Assembly: GCA_002077045.2 (NCBI GenBank)
Contig: KZ111155.1
Coordinates: forward strand, 505,883-569,882
Reading direction: 5' to 3'
DNA: 64,000 bases
DNA from: Rachicladosporium sp. CCFEE 5018
Lineage: Eukaryota > Ascomycota > Dothideomycetes > Cladosporiales > Cladosporiaceae
Shown: piece by piece, positions 10,170-21,740 of the stretch
Position numbering within the stretch: the first letter of the stretch is position 1
Layout of the letters: each line of letters begins with the position of its first letter
Notes under the pieces: model-generated
What the model saw: the letters and a program-made list of their open reading frames with translations, nothing else
What the model was told of the DNA's origin: nothing
The model's database searches: none
Made by a program: the position numbers and the translations under genes

Positions 10170-11304
10170 CTTGGCGGTATTGTGTGGGTGTAGAGGTTGT
10201 CGATGTCGTTATTCAGTCGCTCACGTTTGAGTAACGTCGCAGTGTCGGCAAATTCTGGTGCAGCGTGTGGGAGCGCCAAGAGTTCGGGACGCTTCCGCTA
10301 GCTCGAGTGCATCTGAAGATTTCACGACCTCGAGCTTCTTCTCTTCTTCGACAGCCAATATCAGCGCCACGCCATCGCCGACGCGATTCTGCGAGGTGTC
10401 TTCACTGGATCGTGACGTTGAGAATATTATGCACGCCCTGCAAGTTTGACTGTCGGCAACTGCCTTGTCGCGTCCAGAAACGCGTTCGACATACCCTTCG
10501 CTGAGCGCACTCGAGGCTAATTGCGCACCGATGAAAGCAGATGCTACCTCATGCTTTAGCTACTAACCACAATATGCTGAAGTATATGTGTCCGAATGGT
10601 CAGTTCAATCCCTTCTTTCCCACCTCCTCGAATGATGTTTATCAATTGCATTTTTCTGGCAACCTCTTATGTCAGAGACCCTTCGCGTCTCGATGATCTA
10701 AATGGACTCTGACCCGACCTCAAATACATTATCATGCTTGCACTATAGAAGCGGACCATGTTGCTGACCAGACTGACAGATGTCAACGTCTGAGCTCCCC
10801 CATCTCTTGTCCGAATGTCGTACGAGCCGTGCGATCAGATCTCTGGTGTCGGACGATTGCCTTGAGTCGCCAGCTTGAGCCAGGTGATTCTCGGTGAGAC
10901 TTCTGCGGCTCGTAATCGATCTGGCACTCCATCGCTTCGTTGCATGCGCGCTCAGTGAGCGAAGTGAAGAAGTCGTTGTGATGAGGCTGATCCGCTGCTC
11001 AAGATTCGCGACATTCATATCCCGCACGCGAGATCTCTGTACTCTCTCACGTAGATCATCTCAATAAACCCAATCATGGGATCCAAGTACCAGCTTCAAA
11101 TTTCAATCTCTTCGATACCTCACAGGCTCTCCATACTGTATCACTGCCGCAGTTTACCCGTCGTGACGCGGAGAAGCGACGATCGGTGTGGGGAAAGCTC
11201 CAGCCGCCATCTCACGATGCAAGTGATGGTCGGTTGACAATATGGTACCTTGCAGCTAGCATCGTGCTGTGAACTCTGATCATTCTTCACCTCAACCCGC
11301 GATC
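10170..11304. other. Intergenic region, divergent promoters of uS15 and alpha-mannosidase genes
   Basis: About 1.1 kb. Short ORFs such as a 94-residue minus-strand one at 10743-11027 show no motif and are probably spurious. Nothing else is supported. Confidence 0.45.
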
Positions 11305-14300
11305 ATGGGTGGCGATAAGAATCGCAATATGGCGTTACAGTCCACAGCAACATATCCTCAGCTAGCAGTGAGACCTGTCGGTAAGCAGATCCACCAGCTG
11401 TACCGCGATCGACTTGGTCAATTCACCGACAATGGGCAATACAAGGAGCAGGGGCTCCTTGCCAAGCTGTACGATGGACGTCTGAACGGCGAGGAGAATG
11501 TCAAGCTCTCCGTCTGGGATGCCCCCGATCTTACCCGCCCGACATTCGACGAGGCTACGAAGAAGAGTAATGAGTATAGGAAGACCAAGATCGGCGAGTC
11601 GTTTGGACCAAGTTGGAGCACGCATTGGTTCAAGGTGCAATTCAAGCTCCCGTATGACTGGACATACAAGCCGCAGGTCGAGCTTCACTGGGATGCCAAC
11701 AATGAAGGACTCGTGTGGACACACGATGGCAGACCACTTCAGGGCCTGACGGGAGGCGGCGAGCGAGTCGAGTGGGTTGTGCCCAAAGAGTATCGAGACT
11801 ATGACAAGTGGCACACTATATACATCGAGATGGCGTGCAACGGCATGTTCGGCAATGCACCGGGCGGAGACAGCATCCAGCCACCAAACCCGAACAAGTA
11901 CTTCGCACTTGCACAGGCGGACCTCGTCAGTGTCAATCTTGACGCACGAGGGCTGTTCTACGACTTCTGGATCATTGGTGATGCAGCGCGCGAGTTCGGG
12001 CAGGACAGCTGGGAAGAGCACCAAGCTTTGCAGGTATGCAATGAGATCATGGACTGCTTCATCGCGGGCGAGGGCAGCAATTCATGCCTCAAAGACTGCA
12101 GAGAGATCGCGAAGAAATACCTCGGTGATGATGTCGACTCGGCGAAGGTGTACGATAATGACAATGAGGCGCTGATCAGTGGCATCGGACACTGCCACAT
12201 CGATACGTGCTGGCTGTGGCCATGGGCAGAGACCAAGCGCAAGATCGCTCGCAGCTGGTCGAACCAGTGTGATCTGCTAGACAGATACCCAGAGCATCGC
12301 TTCTGTGCGTCGCAAGCACAGCAGTATAAGTGGCTTGAGCAGCTGTACCCGTATGCTTACGATCGTGTCAAGACCCACGTCAAGAAAGGTACCTTCCACC
12401 CGATTGGAGGTAGTTGGGTGGAACACGACACGAACATGCCGTCTGGCGAGTCGCTTGTGCGGCAGTTCGTATACGGCCAAAGATACTTCGAAAGTCGATT
12501 CGGCGAACGGTGCAAGACATTTTGGCTGCCCGACACCTTCGGCTACTCAACTCAGCTGCCTCAGCTCTGTCGGCTGGCTGGCATGACTCGTTTCTTCACG
12601 CAGAAACTCAGCTGGAATAACATCAACAATTTCCCGCACACGACCTTCAACTGGGTCTCACTCGATGGCAGCCAAGTCATTTGCCACATGGCGCCTGCCG
12701 AGACCTACACTGCTGAAGCTCACTTCGGTGATGTCAATCGCAGTGTGACACAGCATAAGTCGATGGACCAAGATCCGACAAGTCTGCTCGTCTTCGGCAA
12801 AGGTGACGGTGGTGGTGGTCCGACTTTTGGGCACATTGAAAAGCTGCGACGGTGCCGAGGACTTGCGGACAAGATCGGCAAGCTCCCTCGTGTCACGATG
12901 GGTGAGAGCGTAGACGACTTCTTCGACCGCCTCGAGAAGAAGGCGGCGGATGGTACTGTAGACTTCGTCACCTGGTACGGTGAGCTTTACTTCGAGCTGC
13001 ATCGCGGAACATACACCACGCAAGCGAACAACAAGCGCAACAATCGCAAGTCTGAGATCCTATTACACGATATCGAGTACTTCGCTACGCTGGCCACTGT
13101 CTCTGGGGCGAGAGGCTACAAGTATCCGAAGAAGGGCATCGATGCGATGTGGGAGAACGTGTTGCTCTGCCAATTCCATGATTGTCTGCCAGGGAGCTGC
13201 ATCGAGATGTGCTACGATGACTCGAACGAGCTGTACGCTAAAGTGTTCTTCACTGGCGAGCATTTGCTCGCCGACGCACTGGAAGCACTTGGCTTCAATG
13301 ACAAGACTGCAAAGAACTCGCAAGACGTTGGCATCAACACTCTCGGCTGGGACCGACAAAGCAGCATCATGACCGTAGAGGACACCAATAAGATTACTAG
13401 TGGTGTTACCAACAGCCGTCTGATGTATCTTGATCCTAGCGAGAGATCAGCACTGCCTCTTGTCTTCCTCACAGAGGCTGAAGCAGGTGTATACGTTCTC
13501 GAGAACGCCGACTTGCGGGTTGCTGTCAAAGACGGCGTGATTACCAGCCTGTATGACCGCAACGCGAAGCGTGAGCTCGTGCCGAAGGGCGGCAAGGTCA
13601 ATCAGCTCGTCATCTTCGATGACAAGCCGCTTTACTGGCAGGCATGGGACGTCGAAGTGTTCCATCTAAACTCGCGCAAGGAGCTCAAGGCATCAAGTCC
13701 CACCACCATCAGCGAGAACACACCGCATCGAGTCTCAGTCAGTACCCTCACAAACATCTCCGATAAGTCTTGGATCCGAACCACGATCTCACTCTCCGCC
13801 GCTCCGTCCACTCTCGACTCGTCCTCTAAGCGCTCCTCCCAGCTCGAGATTTCCGCTGAAGTCGAATGGCATGAGACGATGAAGTTCCTCAAGGTCGAGT
13901 TTCCCACCAACATCATCAACACCGAGGCTTCCTACGAAACCCAATTCGGCATCGTGCGCCGACCGACGCATTACAACACCTCTTGGGACATGGCCAAATT
14001 CGAAGTCTGCTGTCACAAGTGGGCGGACCTCAGCGAGCACGGCTACGGTCTTAGCATACTCAACGATAGCAAGTACGGCTTCGCGACGTGCGGAAGCCTC
14101 ATGCGGTTGAGCTTACTACGTGCGCCTAAAGCGCCGGATGCTCACGCCGATATGGGCAAGCATCACATCAACTGGGCTATCTTGCCGCACATGGGCGCGC
14201 TGGACGACAGGACTGTACGAGCAGGCTACGAGTTCAATTATCCCGTTCACGTTGCCACGCACCCTGAGCCTCGAACTATCCAGCATCTTCTGTCAGCCTT

Positions 14301-14604
14301 CCGACTCACGCCAGACTCGAGCAATAGTCTGGTGCTCGATACTATCAAGCGCGGCGAAGACGATGAGGATGCTTCGAATGGCGACATGCCGGCTAAGAAG
14401 GGGAAGCATGTCATACTGAGGATTTACGATAGTCTGGGTGGAACAAGCCGGGGCACTGTAAATCTGGGCCCGATCAAAGTCAGCAAGGCGTGGAAAGTCA
14501 ACTTGCTTGAAGATGAGCTCGAGGAGGCAGTGCTAGGAAAGAATGGGCTGGAAGTTGAGCTGAGGGCATTCGAAGTGGGGAGCTGGAAGCTACTGTTGGC
14601 TTGA
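11305..14604 (+). CDS. ams1: Class II alpha-mannosidase, GH38 (Ams1 type)
   Basis: Intronless, 1,099 aa from the ATG at 11305 (the open frame extends slightly upstream, but only with a GTG). The GH38 catalytic domain is clear: GHCHIDTCWLWPWAET (H296 and the Asp two residues on are zinc ligands), the nucleophile Asp in FWLPDTFGY (about D410), SWVEHDTNMPSGES and QFHDCLPGS. The C-terminal half is the beta-sandwich region of the family. Length matches fungal Ams1 (about 1,080 aa). No signal peptide, which agrees with the cytosolic or vacuole-delivered form that trims free oligomannosides, rather than with Golgi mannosidase II. Confidence 0.96.
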   Translation: MGGDKNRNMALQSTATYPQLAVRPVGKQIHQLYRDRLGQFTDNGQYKEQGLLAKLYDGRLNGEENVKLSVWDAPDLTRPTFDEATKKSNEYRKTKIGESFGPSWSTHWFKVQFKLPYDWTYKPQVELHWDANNEGLVWTHDGRPLQGLTGGGERVEWVVPKEYRDYDKWHTIYIEMACNGMFGNAPGGDSIQPPNPNKYFALAQADLVSVNLDARGLFYDFWIIGDAAREFGQDSWEEHQALQVCNEIMDCFIAGEGSNSCLKDCREIAKKYLGDDVDSAKVYDNDNEALISGIGHCHIDTCWLWPWAETKRKIARSWSNQCDLLDRYPEHRFCASQAQQYKWLEQLYPYAYDRVKTHVKKGTFHPIGGSWVEHDTNMPSGESLVRQFVYGQRYFESRFGERCKTFWLPDTFGYSTQLPQLCRLAGMTRFFTQKLSWNNINNFPHTTFNWVSLDGSQVICHMAPAETYTAEAHFGDVNRSVTQHKSMDQDPTSLLVFGKGDGGGGPTFGHIEKLRRCRGLADKIGKLPRVTMGESVDDFFDRLEKKAADGTVDFVTWYGELYFELHRGTYTTQANNKRNNRKSEILLHDIEYFATLATVSGARGYKYPKKGIDAMWENVLLCQFHDCLPGSCIEMCYDDSNELYAKVFFTGEHLLADALEALGFNDKTAKNSQDVGINTLGWDRQSSIMTVEDTNKITSGVTNSRLMYLDPSERSALPLVFLTEAEAGVYVLENADLRVAVKDGVITSLYDRNAKRELVPKGGKVNQLVIFDDKPLYWQAWDVEVFHLNSRKELKASSPTTISENTPHRVSVSTLTNISDKSWIRTTISLSAAPSTLDSSSKRSSQLEISAEVEWHETMKFLKVEFPTNIINTEASYETQFGIVRRPTHYNTSWDMAKFEVCCHKWADLSEHGYGLSILNDSKYGFATCGSLMRLSLLRAPKAPDAHADMGKHHINWAILPHMGALDDRTVRAGYEFNYPVHVATHPEPRTIQHLLSAFRLTPDSSNSLVLDTIKRGEDDEDASNGDMPAKKGKHVILRIYDSLGGTSRGTVNLGPIKVSKAWKVNLLEDELEEAVLGKNGLEVELRAFEVGSWKLLLA

Positions 14605-15088
14605 TCGAGGAGAGGGGAGCGGCATAACGGGCATACGCATATATACGAGATAGTTCCTATACGACATAACAAGGCATGACAAGAATCAACAAGCTTCTTG
14701 CATCAGCTCATGCCGATTGAGGCTTGCGTTTCCGATACCACCCTCAGTGATCTCACCTCAGCTGTTGCGCTTTATACGTCAGCTGCGACCGATGAGCTGT
14801 GAACGGAGTTTGGCCCCAATTGTCAACGAGCGTCGAGAACAGTTGGATAGTCGGTGAGATCTGGACTCATACCGGTCACAAATGCTACACGTAGTCATGG
14901 CGAACAGCCACGGCTGATATCAGGCGCACCACGTTGGGGCCGCGCCCATCGTTCTATATACTGAGCACACCGGCGTCGGCGCTCGCGGGATAGAGCTGCC
15001 CACCGCTTGCTCCCCTCTCTCTAGTCCAGTCAGAGATCCGGCCGAGCCCTGGACTTCCTGCCTTCTCGCTTCACAGTACAGCTCAGTG
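14605..15088. other. Intergenic region
   Basis: About 480 bp holding the 3' flank of the mannosidase gene and the promoter of the next gene. No further feature seen. Confidence 0.5.
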
Positions 15089-15581
15089 ATGCCTTCAATT
15101 CTCGAGAACCAGAAGAGTCTCGTGGCGACAATGCTCAAGCAAGAAGAGACTTGGGACCTCTCAGCCATATTTGCCCTCCGCACCCCAGACTTTACCCACA
15201 ACCTCCTTCCCGCTGACATTGGCGGGCCATCACGCAACCAAGATGAGTCTCGACAGCTCTATGAAACACTGAAGCCGTTTTGGAAGACCTATAAAGTATT
15301 ACAGTTCCCATGAACTTGCAAATTACCCCTAGGACTGACCGTGAGCTGTGCAGGTAACCAAGCACGCCGAGATACATGATGTCGACGAGCACAAAGCAGC
15401 CCTGCATACTTTCTCTAGCGCCGAGACCACTGTTGGCCATTTCGAGATGGAGACTATGTGGTTCCTTACCTTCAATGAGGACGGGACTAAGATCAAGGTC
15501 CTGACCGAGCTGGTGGACTCGAGGTCTGTTGCTGAATTGTTTGTGAAGATCGAGGCACAGAAGAAGGAGTCTGCGGCATAG
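15089..15581 (+). CDS. SnoaL-like (NTF2-fold) small protein
   Basis: Two exons, 15089-15295 and 15354-15581, split by a 58 bp intron with a GACTGAC branch site; the product is 144 aa. The pattern is helix (TMLKQEETWDLSAIFALRTP), a segment with DESRQLYETLKPFWKTYK, then strands HAEIHDVDEHKAALHTF, GHFEMETMWFLTFNEDG, TKIKVLTELVDS and a final helix VAELFVKIEAQ. This is the cone-like alpha+beta layout of SnoaL/NTF2-like proteins, where fungal members are often small isomerase-like or binding proteins of unknown substrate. It lies 400 bp upstream of a Zn2Cys6 regulator in the same orientation, but nothing shows they are functionally linked. Confidence 0.75.
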
Positions 15582-15982
15582 ACGAACCCGATTGCCTACC
15601 TCGAGTATTGCATCACACGCACAACAGCCAACGGGCAATCTGGCTGCTGGTGAAGAAGTCTTATTATAGCACACAATATGACCAATATCGATCATGCTCG
15701 TCTCTCTTGGAATCACAGATACTGCGGTGGCTCTTCAGCTGAAGTGACAAGCCTCGATAGGGCGATGCGATGTGTGCAATTGAGTTGACGATCATGAATG
15801 ATGGCCTGGGTGTGACGAAACTGTGATTAGTAACAAGGTCGAGCTAGCTGTACTTAGCGCCGATCAGGGTAGCGAGCCGAGAAGGCCGAGACCGAGACAC
15901 AACATCTTTCCTTCGACTCAGATGTACATGTGTCAGCCGTGTGCATTTCCGTGTTAAAGCGTGCACTGGGGAGGCCGCATCG

Positions 15983-17857
15983 ATGGAAGCTCCAACGCAA
16001 CCGAGCAGTACCAGTCCACCATCACAGAAACGTCAAAGGGCAAAACAAGCTTGCGAGCCATGTCGTTTACGAAAGCGAAGATGCGATGGCAATTCGCCAT
16101 GCAACATGTGCACCCAGTTTGAGTACCAATGCTACTTCGAAAAGCACCCGCGGAAACGGAGCAAGCTCGTCGAGGCAGACGCTGTTGAAAATGGCATTTC
16201 TCCCACGAAAGCTGCTCCTCGGCCAACTCCACCTCGAGAGGAGCGGCCAAGTCTGGAGGATATGTCTAAAGTGCGGTCCATGGAGGCGAACTCTGGTCTA
16301 GTGTTCACGAAGCAGCTCGGGATGAGACTGGATGCATCTGCTGGACCGAAGCTCTTCACATTCGGCTGGAATTTGGCGAATGGATCTAAGACTGAGCCGA
16401 TAGAAAGGCCGGTCACGGACTACCTGACGCTGGACCAAATTCTCGGAGCTGCGAAGACCTACTTCAGGTCCATCCACAAAATGTATGGCATGGTTGAGCA
16501 GGATTGGTTCCTGGACGAGGTCCGCCTCAGGTACTCCAGTCAAGCAGCGGTGCAATGTCCCGACCATCTGATGGCAAATGTAGCCAGTCTAGGCATACTG
16601 TTCGGCCCTTCAGGCCTCGAGTCCATACTCCCCGGTCTCATAGAATCTGCTAGACTAGCGCTCGAAAGCACGAGCACCATGCAACCGCCCACCATCTGGG
16701 ACGTGCAGTCCTTCACGTTGCGGACTATATACTTACGCGCCACTGGTCACCCGCATGCTTGCTGGCTTGCAAGTAGCGTGGCAATGCATCTCATTGAGTC
16801 TTGTGGTCTACATCAAGAGTTGAGTAACAGCGCTCTATACCTACCTCGGGGCAATGAGGCCAAGATAGATCCCTGCACACAACGACGCACTTTCTGGCTG
16901 ACTCGCATGCTGAACACCTGGGTCTCATTCGAGTACGGTCGCACGCGTGTCGCGCTCCGAGGCATCACCTGCCAGCTTCCTTTATACAGAGATGGCGACT
17001 GGACGCGCGAGTACCTTGACCTCTACGGCATCTCCATCTCCCTCGACCCCGAATGCACATCCGATAAGCCCGGCCAATGGGAAGACTTCCTCTCCCAACT
17101 TGAACGCTACGAGTCAGCACACGAATGCATCGAGCTTTCACGAACCAACCTGGGCTTCGCAGCCTACCGCCGAATACGCCTCGCCAACCCCAATGTACCC
17201 AACAACATCATCAACCGCATCATAAATCTCGGTCTGGCCGGGTTGAAGGCTGCCACTAGCCTCGCACACGAAGGCTTCCCCTGGTGGCACGTAGGCAACA
17301 TCCCGTTCCTCTGCATTTGCATCTTCCTAGCGATGGACACTCGGGAGTCGCTCTCGCAGATCAGCACAGCAATGCGCACGCTCGAGCTGGTTGCATCCCG
17401 ATTCGATACGAAAGCCATGAAAGAAGCATTGAAGACAGCACGCTTCCTTGTCCGGCTATCGAAGAGGAAGAAGGAGGAAGACTCCGATATTCTCGGCCAG
17501 TCGCTTCGAAAAGACATTGTCGACTCCGAGCCCCTGTCAGAAACCGAGCGCAAAGTTCCCAAGCCCACTGCTACCCATCCGCCGGCACAACATCCCGCAC
17601 ATCCCCTATCTCAAACCCAGACGCAGCCACAGACTCACCGGCAAGCCGAAGCCCAGCCTCCACTTCCCCAAGTCCCGCTGCCAGACGCTAACGAATGGCT
17701 CTACAACATGTCTGTGCTTGGGCCGGGACCGCAATCGACTAGCAGTGGCGAGGACTGGAATATGGAGTATTTGAATAACTCGGACTACAACTGGAACTTC
17801 TTTCTGCAGCAAGACATACCCGCCTTTGAGGGCCTGGCGCCGGATGGAATGATGTGA
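15983..17857 (+). CDS. Zn2Cys6 transcription factor
   Basis: Intronless ORF of 624 aa from the ATG at 15983. The binuclear zinc cluster is complete: C24, C27, C34, C40, C43, C50 (spacing C-x2-C-x6-C-x5-C-x2-C-x6-C) with the basic loop RLRKRRC. A basic stretch HPRKRSKL follows. The middle (~130-470) carries the fungal-specific transcription factor domain, with LFTFGWNL, a conserved W/ARG-type region and YGRTRVALRGI. The C-terminus is Gln/Pro-rich and then acidic and aromatic (DYNWNFF), typical of an activation domain. It would be a nuclear DNA-binding regulator. The target genes are not visible, and I do not recognise a named orthologue. Confidence 0.92.
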   Translation: MEAPTQPSSTSPPSQKRQRAKQACEPCRLRKRRCDGNSPCNMCTQFEYQCYFEKHPRKRSKLVEADAVENGISPTKAAPRPTPPREERPSLEDMSKVRSMEANSGLVFTKQLGMRLDASAGPKLFTFGWNLANGSKTEPIERPVTDYLTLDQILGAAKTYFRSIHKMYGMVEQDWFLDEVRLRYSSQAAVQCPDHLMANVASLGILFGPSGLESILPGLIESARLALESTSTMQPPTIWDVQSFTLRTIYLRATGHPHACWLASSVAMHLIESCGLHQELSNSALYLPRGNEAKIDPCTQRRTFWLTRMLNTWVSFEYGRTRVALRGITCQLPLYRDGDWTREYLDLYGISISLDPECTSDKPGQWEDFLSQLERYESAHECIELSRTNLGFAAYRRIRLANPNVPNNIINRIINLGLAGLKAATSLAHEGFPWWHVGNIPFLCICIFLAMDTRESLSQISTAMRTLELVASRFDTKAMKEALKTARFLVRLSKRKKEEDSDILGQSLRKDIVDSEPLSETERKVPKPTATHPPAQHPAHPLSQTQTQPQTHRQAEAQPPLPQVPLPDANEWLYNMSVLGPGPQSTSSGEDWNMEYLNNSDYNWNFFLQQDIPAFEGLAPDGMM

Positions 17858-18073
17858 GAATAGGTAGTACTGGTCAGGTGAACCGAAGCTGGAGAATGGG
17901 TGTACATAGCTGCGTCCTCGTACATATCTCAGCGTTCATAGCAATGATCAGACGAACAGCGACGGTCTCGATCAAGCTACTGTCGAGCAATCTGCTCTGC
18001 CCGAAGCTGATTCAGTATCACTGCCACGCCCAACTAATCCCCACACCTCGCCCATCAACTCCTCAAGACCCCA

Positions 18074-20018
18074 CTAAGGTCTCGCCCTCTTCCCGCCCCC
18101 ACCCTCCCCTTCATCCTCCGCCCCTCGCTTTCCCTCCTCACTCCTCGCACCCCCGTTCCCATTCCCACTACTAACCCCACTCCCCCACCCCTGCCCAGCC
18201 ACAACCGGCGTTTGGAAATTCAGCGGACTAGGCAGCATGTCCCCTCCACCGCCTCCACTCCGCCCAAAACCCCACTCGGGGTAGAAGGAGCTGGGACTAG
18301 GCAGCAGATTATCGTTCATGAATCTTGAGGGTAGAGCGGACATGGGCGTTTCTATGTGATTTGCGTCGCGGTCTCGGGCGTGCGGGTTCGTGCTCATGGG
18401 TGGTGCGGGGCGGGCAAAGGGGTTTGGTGGGCCTTGAGCGCCGGCGCTGAGGAGGGCGTTGGCAGAAGGTGAGGGTGGTGGGAGGACGACGTGGTGTTGC
18501 TGCGGATTCGGAGGATGGGAAGGATGGGAGGTGGAGGCGTCGGAGGCGTCGGCTGTGTTGCCTTCGTCTCCTGAGGCTTCGCTGGGAATTTGGACTGTGA
18601 GGCGGGGACGCTTGGCTTCGGATTGGGAGGTGTTTGAGCGGGTTGGTGGGTTGATGTTCGGTGTGCTGCCTGTTCGCTGGGGTGGTCGTGGAGATCGCAT
18701 GGGCTGTGGTGGGCGAGGTGAGGTGCCATTAGGTCTGTCGCGTTGCATGGCTGCCACATCAATCGAAGCTGATCGCGGGCCTCCACCTTCGATCTTAATC
18801 GCGGATTGCTCTGGAGCACCTGATGTGCCCCAATGCTGGGCTAGCAGTGATCTGCTATCGTCAATCGGAGTGAAGATGCTATGTTGCGCACGTGCAGGTA
18901 ATGGCTTGGGCTGTGGCAGCGGCGGGCTCGTAAACTGCTGCTGGCTCGGCTGCGGCGATGGTGTCGGTCTCTGCTGCTGTTGCATTTGCGGCGAGGGATG
19001 AGCTCCATGATGTGGCGGTGGTTGCAGTCGATCGTTCGAGACATTGCGCTGCATCTGTGCTTGAGGCGGAGGAGCCGGTTGTTGCTGCTGCTGCTGTGGA
19101 AATGCTGGTGGACCCGACTGCCTCCTGTTCTCCTGCATTACGACCTGCGCCATGCTAGGATGTTGTGGATGTTGCGGATGCTGAGGTGGGTAGGGTGGAG
19201 GATACGTCGCTTGAGCCTGTGGTCGCTGTTGCATTTGCGCCTGGGCTGCAGCCTGAGGATTGTAGAAGGGCGGGTTCGGAGTGTAAGCATAGCTCACAGG
19301 CTGCGGCGGACCTTGCGTGTGTTGTGGGTGACCTGGAGGTACAAGATTCGAGCTAGTTCTGCGCAGATGTTGAGGTGGCTGGACCGGGTGCCGTGAGGTC
19401 CGCGACGATGGTCGACTCCCACCTGGTGGGAGTGGCGACGGCACGCGCTGGAACTGTGGCATGGGCCCATTGCCTATCGGTGGCGATCCTCCTGGTGTAC
19501 CTTGTCGCACTTGTTGGAAGGCAGGATGGCTGTGCATACCCGGTGTCTGCATCATGGGGTGCTGGTCTGGTGTTCCCCTCTCCTCTCCGCCATCCTGCCC
19601 GTCAATGTCGTCGTCGTCGTCGTCATCGTCGCCACCACCTCGCTTGTCCACGAAGTCTGCAGGGCCCTTATGCTCGTGAGCGCCGGCATACTTCAAGACT
19701 GTCAGTACGCATATTCACTCCCTGCGGACCAGTGTGCACCCACATATTGAAACCTCCCGACCAGCTCATTGATATCCCCTGACGAGTACTCATGTAGCTT
19801 CTTGTTGTGACCGAAGATAATGACAGCGACATCGACCGAACACAGTACGGATAACTCATGTGCCTTCTTGAACAATCCACCTTTGCGCTTTAGGAAGGTC
19901 ACTGACCTATGAGGACCATCTGGTCAGCATGCAGCACAAAGCAGCAGGAGCGATGGTGTCGCGCATACCTGTTCCGGTCGTCCTTTATAGGCTTGATCTC
20001 AATCTTGCGCCGTCCCAT
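18074..20018 (-). CDS. rlm1: MADS-box transcription factor, RLM1/MEF2 type
   Basis: Three exons: 20018-19969, 19906-19744 and 19690-18074, encoding 609 aa. The start [17 protein letters not shown] joins across intron 1 to [20 protein letters not shown], then [14 protein letters not shown] and [15 protein letters not shown]: a complete MEF2-class MADS domain. Choosing the third exon at 19690 gives [12 protein letters not shown], matching the usual RLM1 continuation. An acidic run (DDDDDDDD) and very long Gln/Pro-rich segments follow, consistent with a disordered activation region. In yeasts and filamentous fungi RLM1 acts below the cell-wall-integrity MAP kinase and switches on wall-repair genes. 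The poly-Asp and poly-Gln tracts come from trinucleotide repeats. Confidence 0.92.
19605..19635. repeat. GTC/GAC trinucleotide microsatellite
   Basis: A run of TCG/GTC triplets on the plus strand encodes the poly-Asp tract of the MADS-box protein on the minus strand. It is likely length-variable between strains. Confidence 0.75.
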
Positions 20019-20495
20019 CGCGCTGTCCGACCTTCTCGAAGGCACGTGGCTTCTCTGCCCTAAGAAGAGCTATCCTTAGAACACGTCCAGTCTTCGCCCC
20101 TCGTCGCAACGCTCCAACGACCTCCTTTCCTGCTTTATCTTCACGAAGACAGCGCGGCACCTCCCTGATATGCGCGCGCACGCGTGCGATACTCCCTCGT
20201 CGCGTCCCTGACAACTGCAGAATAATGCCGGCGAATGACGATGAGGCTTCACATGCCAAAGGCTGGTGGTTCTAATAATACCTACTTACATCGCGACGGA
20301 TGAGGGTAGAGGAGGGGATTTGAGTGGCTGAGCGTGGAGACGGCGCGGTGGAATGTTTGGCCGGCTGAGGAACGCCACATATCTGCCAGCGATATCCTGG
20401 CTTCGAGTAACGGTTTGTCTCACGGAGCTCTGAGGCGTATGGGCACTACATGAAAGCGTAGAATATCCGAAGCGCTTCACGAGATCACTGTGCGT

Positions 20496-21740
20496 TCAAG
20501 CCTGTCGCCGCCGCTTACTTCGTCGTTTCGACTCCTCAAGCAGCACCAGCGTCGCCTCATCCACCTCTGCCTCTCGCTTGATTTTCTTCTTGACGACCTT
20601 TACCTTCCTCTCTACTACCTCGGCCACAATCTCCGCTCCGCCCTCTGCATGATCCTCCGTCTTCACCACCACTTCCTCCTTGACCTCCTCCTTCTTCGCC
20701 ACTAGCCTCTCACTGAACGCCCTCAAATCCGCAGTGAACAGCACGCTGTGTGCCCATCCTGCCTCTTGTCCCCACAAGCTTCTGAACTTATCGCCCACAG
20801 CATCATATGTAGCTTTCGTCAGACTAGCATGTTTCCCCTTCCCAAACTTGTAATCTCTCTGCGCGATCTGCCAGACATGCGTGTCCACTGGTACCGCCTC
20901 ACCCCATCCGAGTCCCATCAGGCAGACGCAGTCCGCCACTTTCGGCCCAACACCCTGCAAAGTGAGCAGCTCCTCGTGTGCCTCCCGGTAGCCTTCTCGT
21001 CCGGACGGTGACCACTTCCCCGCACTCCCCATCTTTCCCCCAAATACCGGCGCCTCAGGATTCCTCAACGAATCCAGCCACCCTTCCGGCTTCTCAGCAA
21101 CCAGCCTCGCAGTCTCAGCGATATATCTCGCCCTATACCCGAACCCCAACTCCCTCAGCTTACCCTCCACGCCAGGTCCAGCTAGCGCCCTGGGCTCAGG
21201 GAAGTCATGATAAGCCACTTCTTCCAAGTAACCGAGTAGCGGCCCGTAGTTTGAGCAGAGCTTATGTATCATCTGCGAGATCCGCGAGATGTTGTTGTTA
21301 CTGCTGCAGATGAACCCCACCAGTGCTTCCCACGCTGGCTGTCTGAGTATCCTGATCCCCGTGAAGTCAGGCGCACGGCGCGCAAAGTTTGCATCAGAAG
21401 CACTCCATTGCGCGTACAGCTTCGACAAATCCGGCTCGACGTTCAGATAGTGCTTCAGCAGCTCCAACGTATCATCCGGTCCATCTTCCAGCACCGAGGG
21501 CGGGTGCGAGGCAGGTGGCGTCGGCGGTGAGAGGAGCGTTGAAGGCGGTATCGCTCGGTAGTACAAGTACTGCGGATCCTGATGTAGAGAGATGATGCGG
21601 TTCTGCAGTGCTAGCGACCAGACTCCTGTGTCTGCTTTGCGCCAGCGGAAGGACTGGCCGCAGCGGAGGGTAGTGTTTATGCAGAGTTCGGTGAGGGTTA
21701 TGGGGAGCTTCTGCCATTCGGCGAGGTTGAGAGCGCCCAT
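20496..21740 (-). CDS. ogg1: 8-oxoguanine DNA glycosylase/lyase
   Basis: Intronless ORF of 414 aa. N-terminal OGG domain: LRCGQSFRWRK and SLALQNRIISLHQ. Then the helix-hairpin-helix GPD region: FICSSNNNISRISQMI (damage-recognition Asn residues near 148-150), LLTLQGVGPKVADCV with the catalytic Lys at 267, and AVPVDTHVWQIA with the conserved Asp at 286. The enzyme removes 8-oxoguanine from DNA and nicks the strand in base-excision repair. The last ~70 residues are Lys/Glu-rich and end in KRRSKRRR, which looks like a nuclear localisation signal. Length is slightly above the yeast enzyme because of the tail. Confidence 0.96.
   Translation of the reverse strand: MGALNLAEWQKLPITLTELCINTTLRCGQSFRWRKADTGVWSLALQNRIISLHQDPQYLYYRAIPPSTLLSPPTPPASHPPSVLEDGPDDTLELLKHYLNVEPDLSKLYAQWSASDANFARRAPDFTGIRILRQPAWEALVGFICSSNNNISRISQMIHKLCSNYGPLLGYLEEVAYHDFPEPRALAGPGVEGKLRELGFGYRARYIAETARLVAEKPEGWLDSLRNPEAPVFGGKMGSAGKWSPSGREGYREAHEELLTLQGVGPKVADCVCLMGLGWGEAVPVDTHVWQIAQRDYKFGKGKHASLTKATYDAVGDKFRSLWGQEAGWAHSVLFTADLRAFSERLVAKKEEVKEEVVVKTEDHAEGGAEIVAEVVERKVKVVKKKIKREAEVDEATLVLLEESKRRSKRRRQA

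Noticed and set aside
18459..19782. Several long plus-strand ORFs opposite the MADS-box gene
   Set aside because: They are antisense reads of Gln/Pro-rich coding repeats, with skewed Leu/Arg/Trp/Cys content and no motifs.
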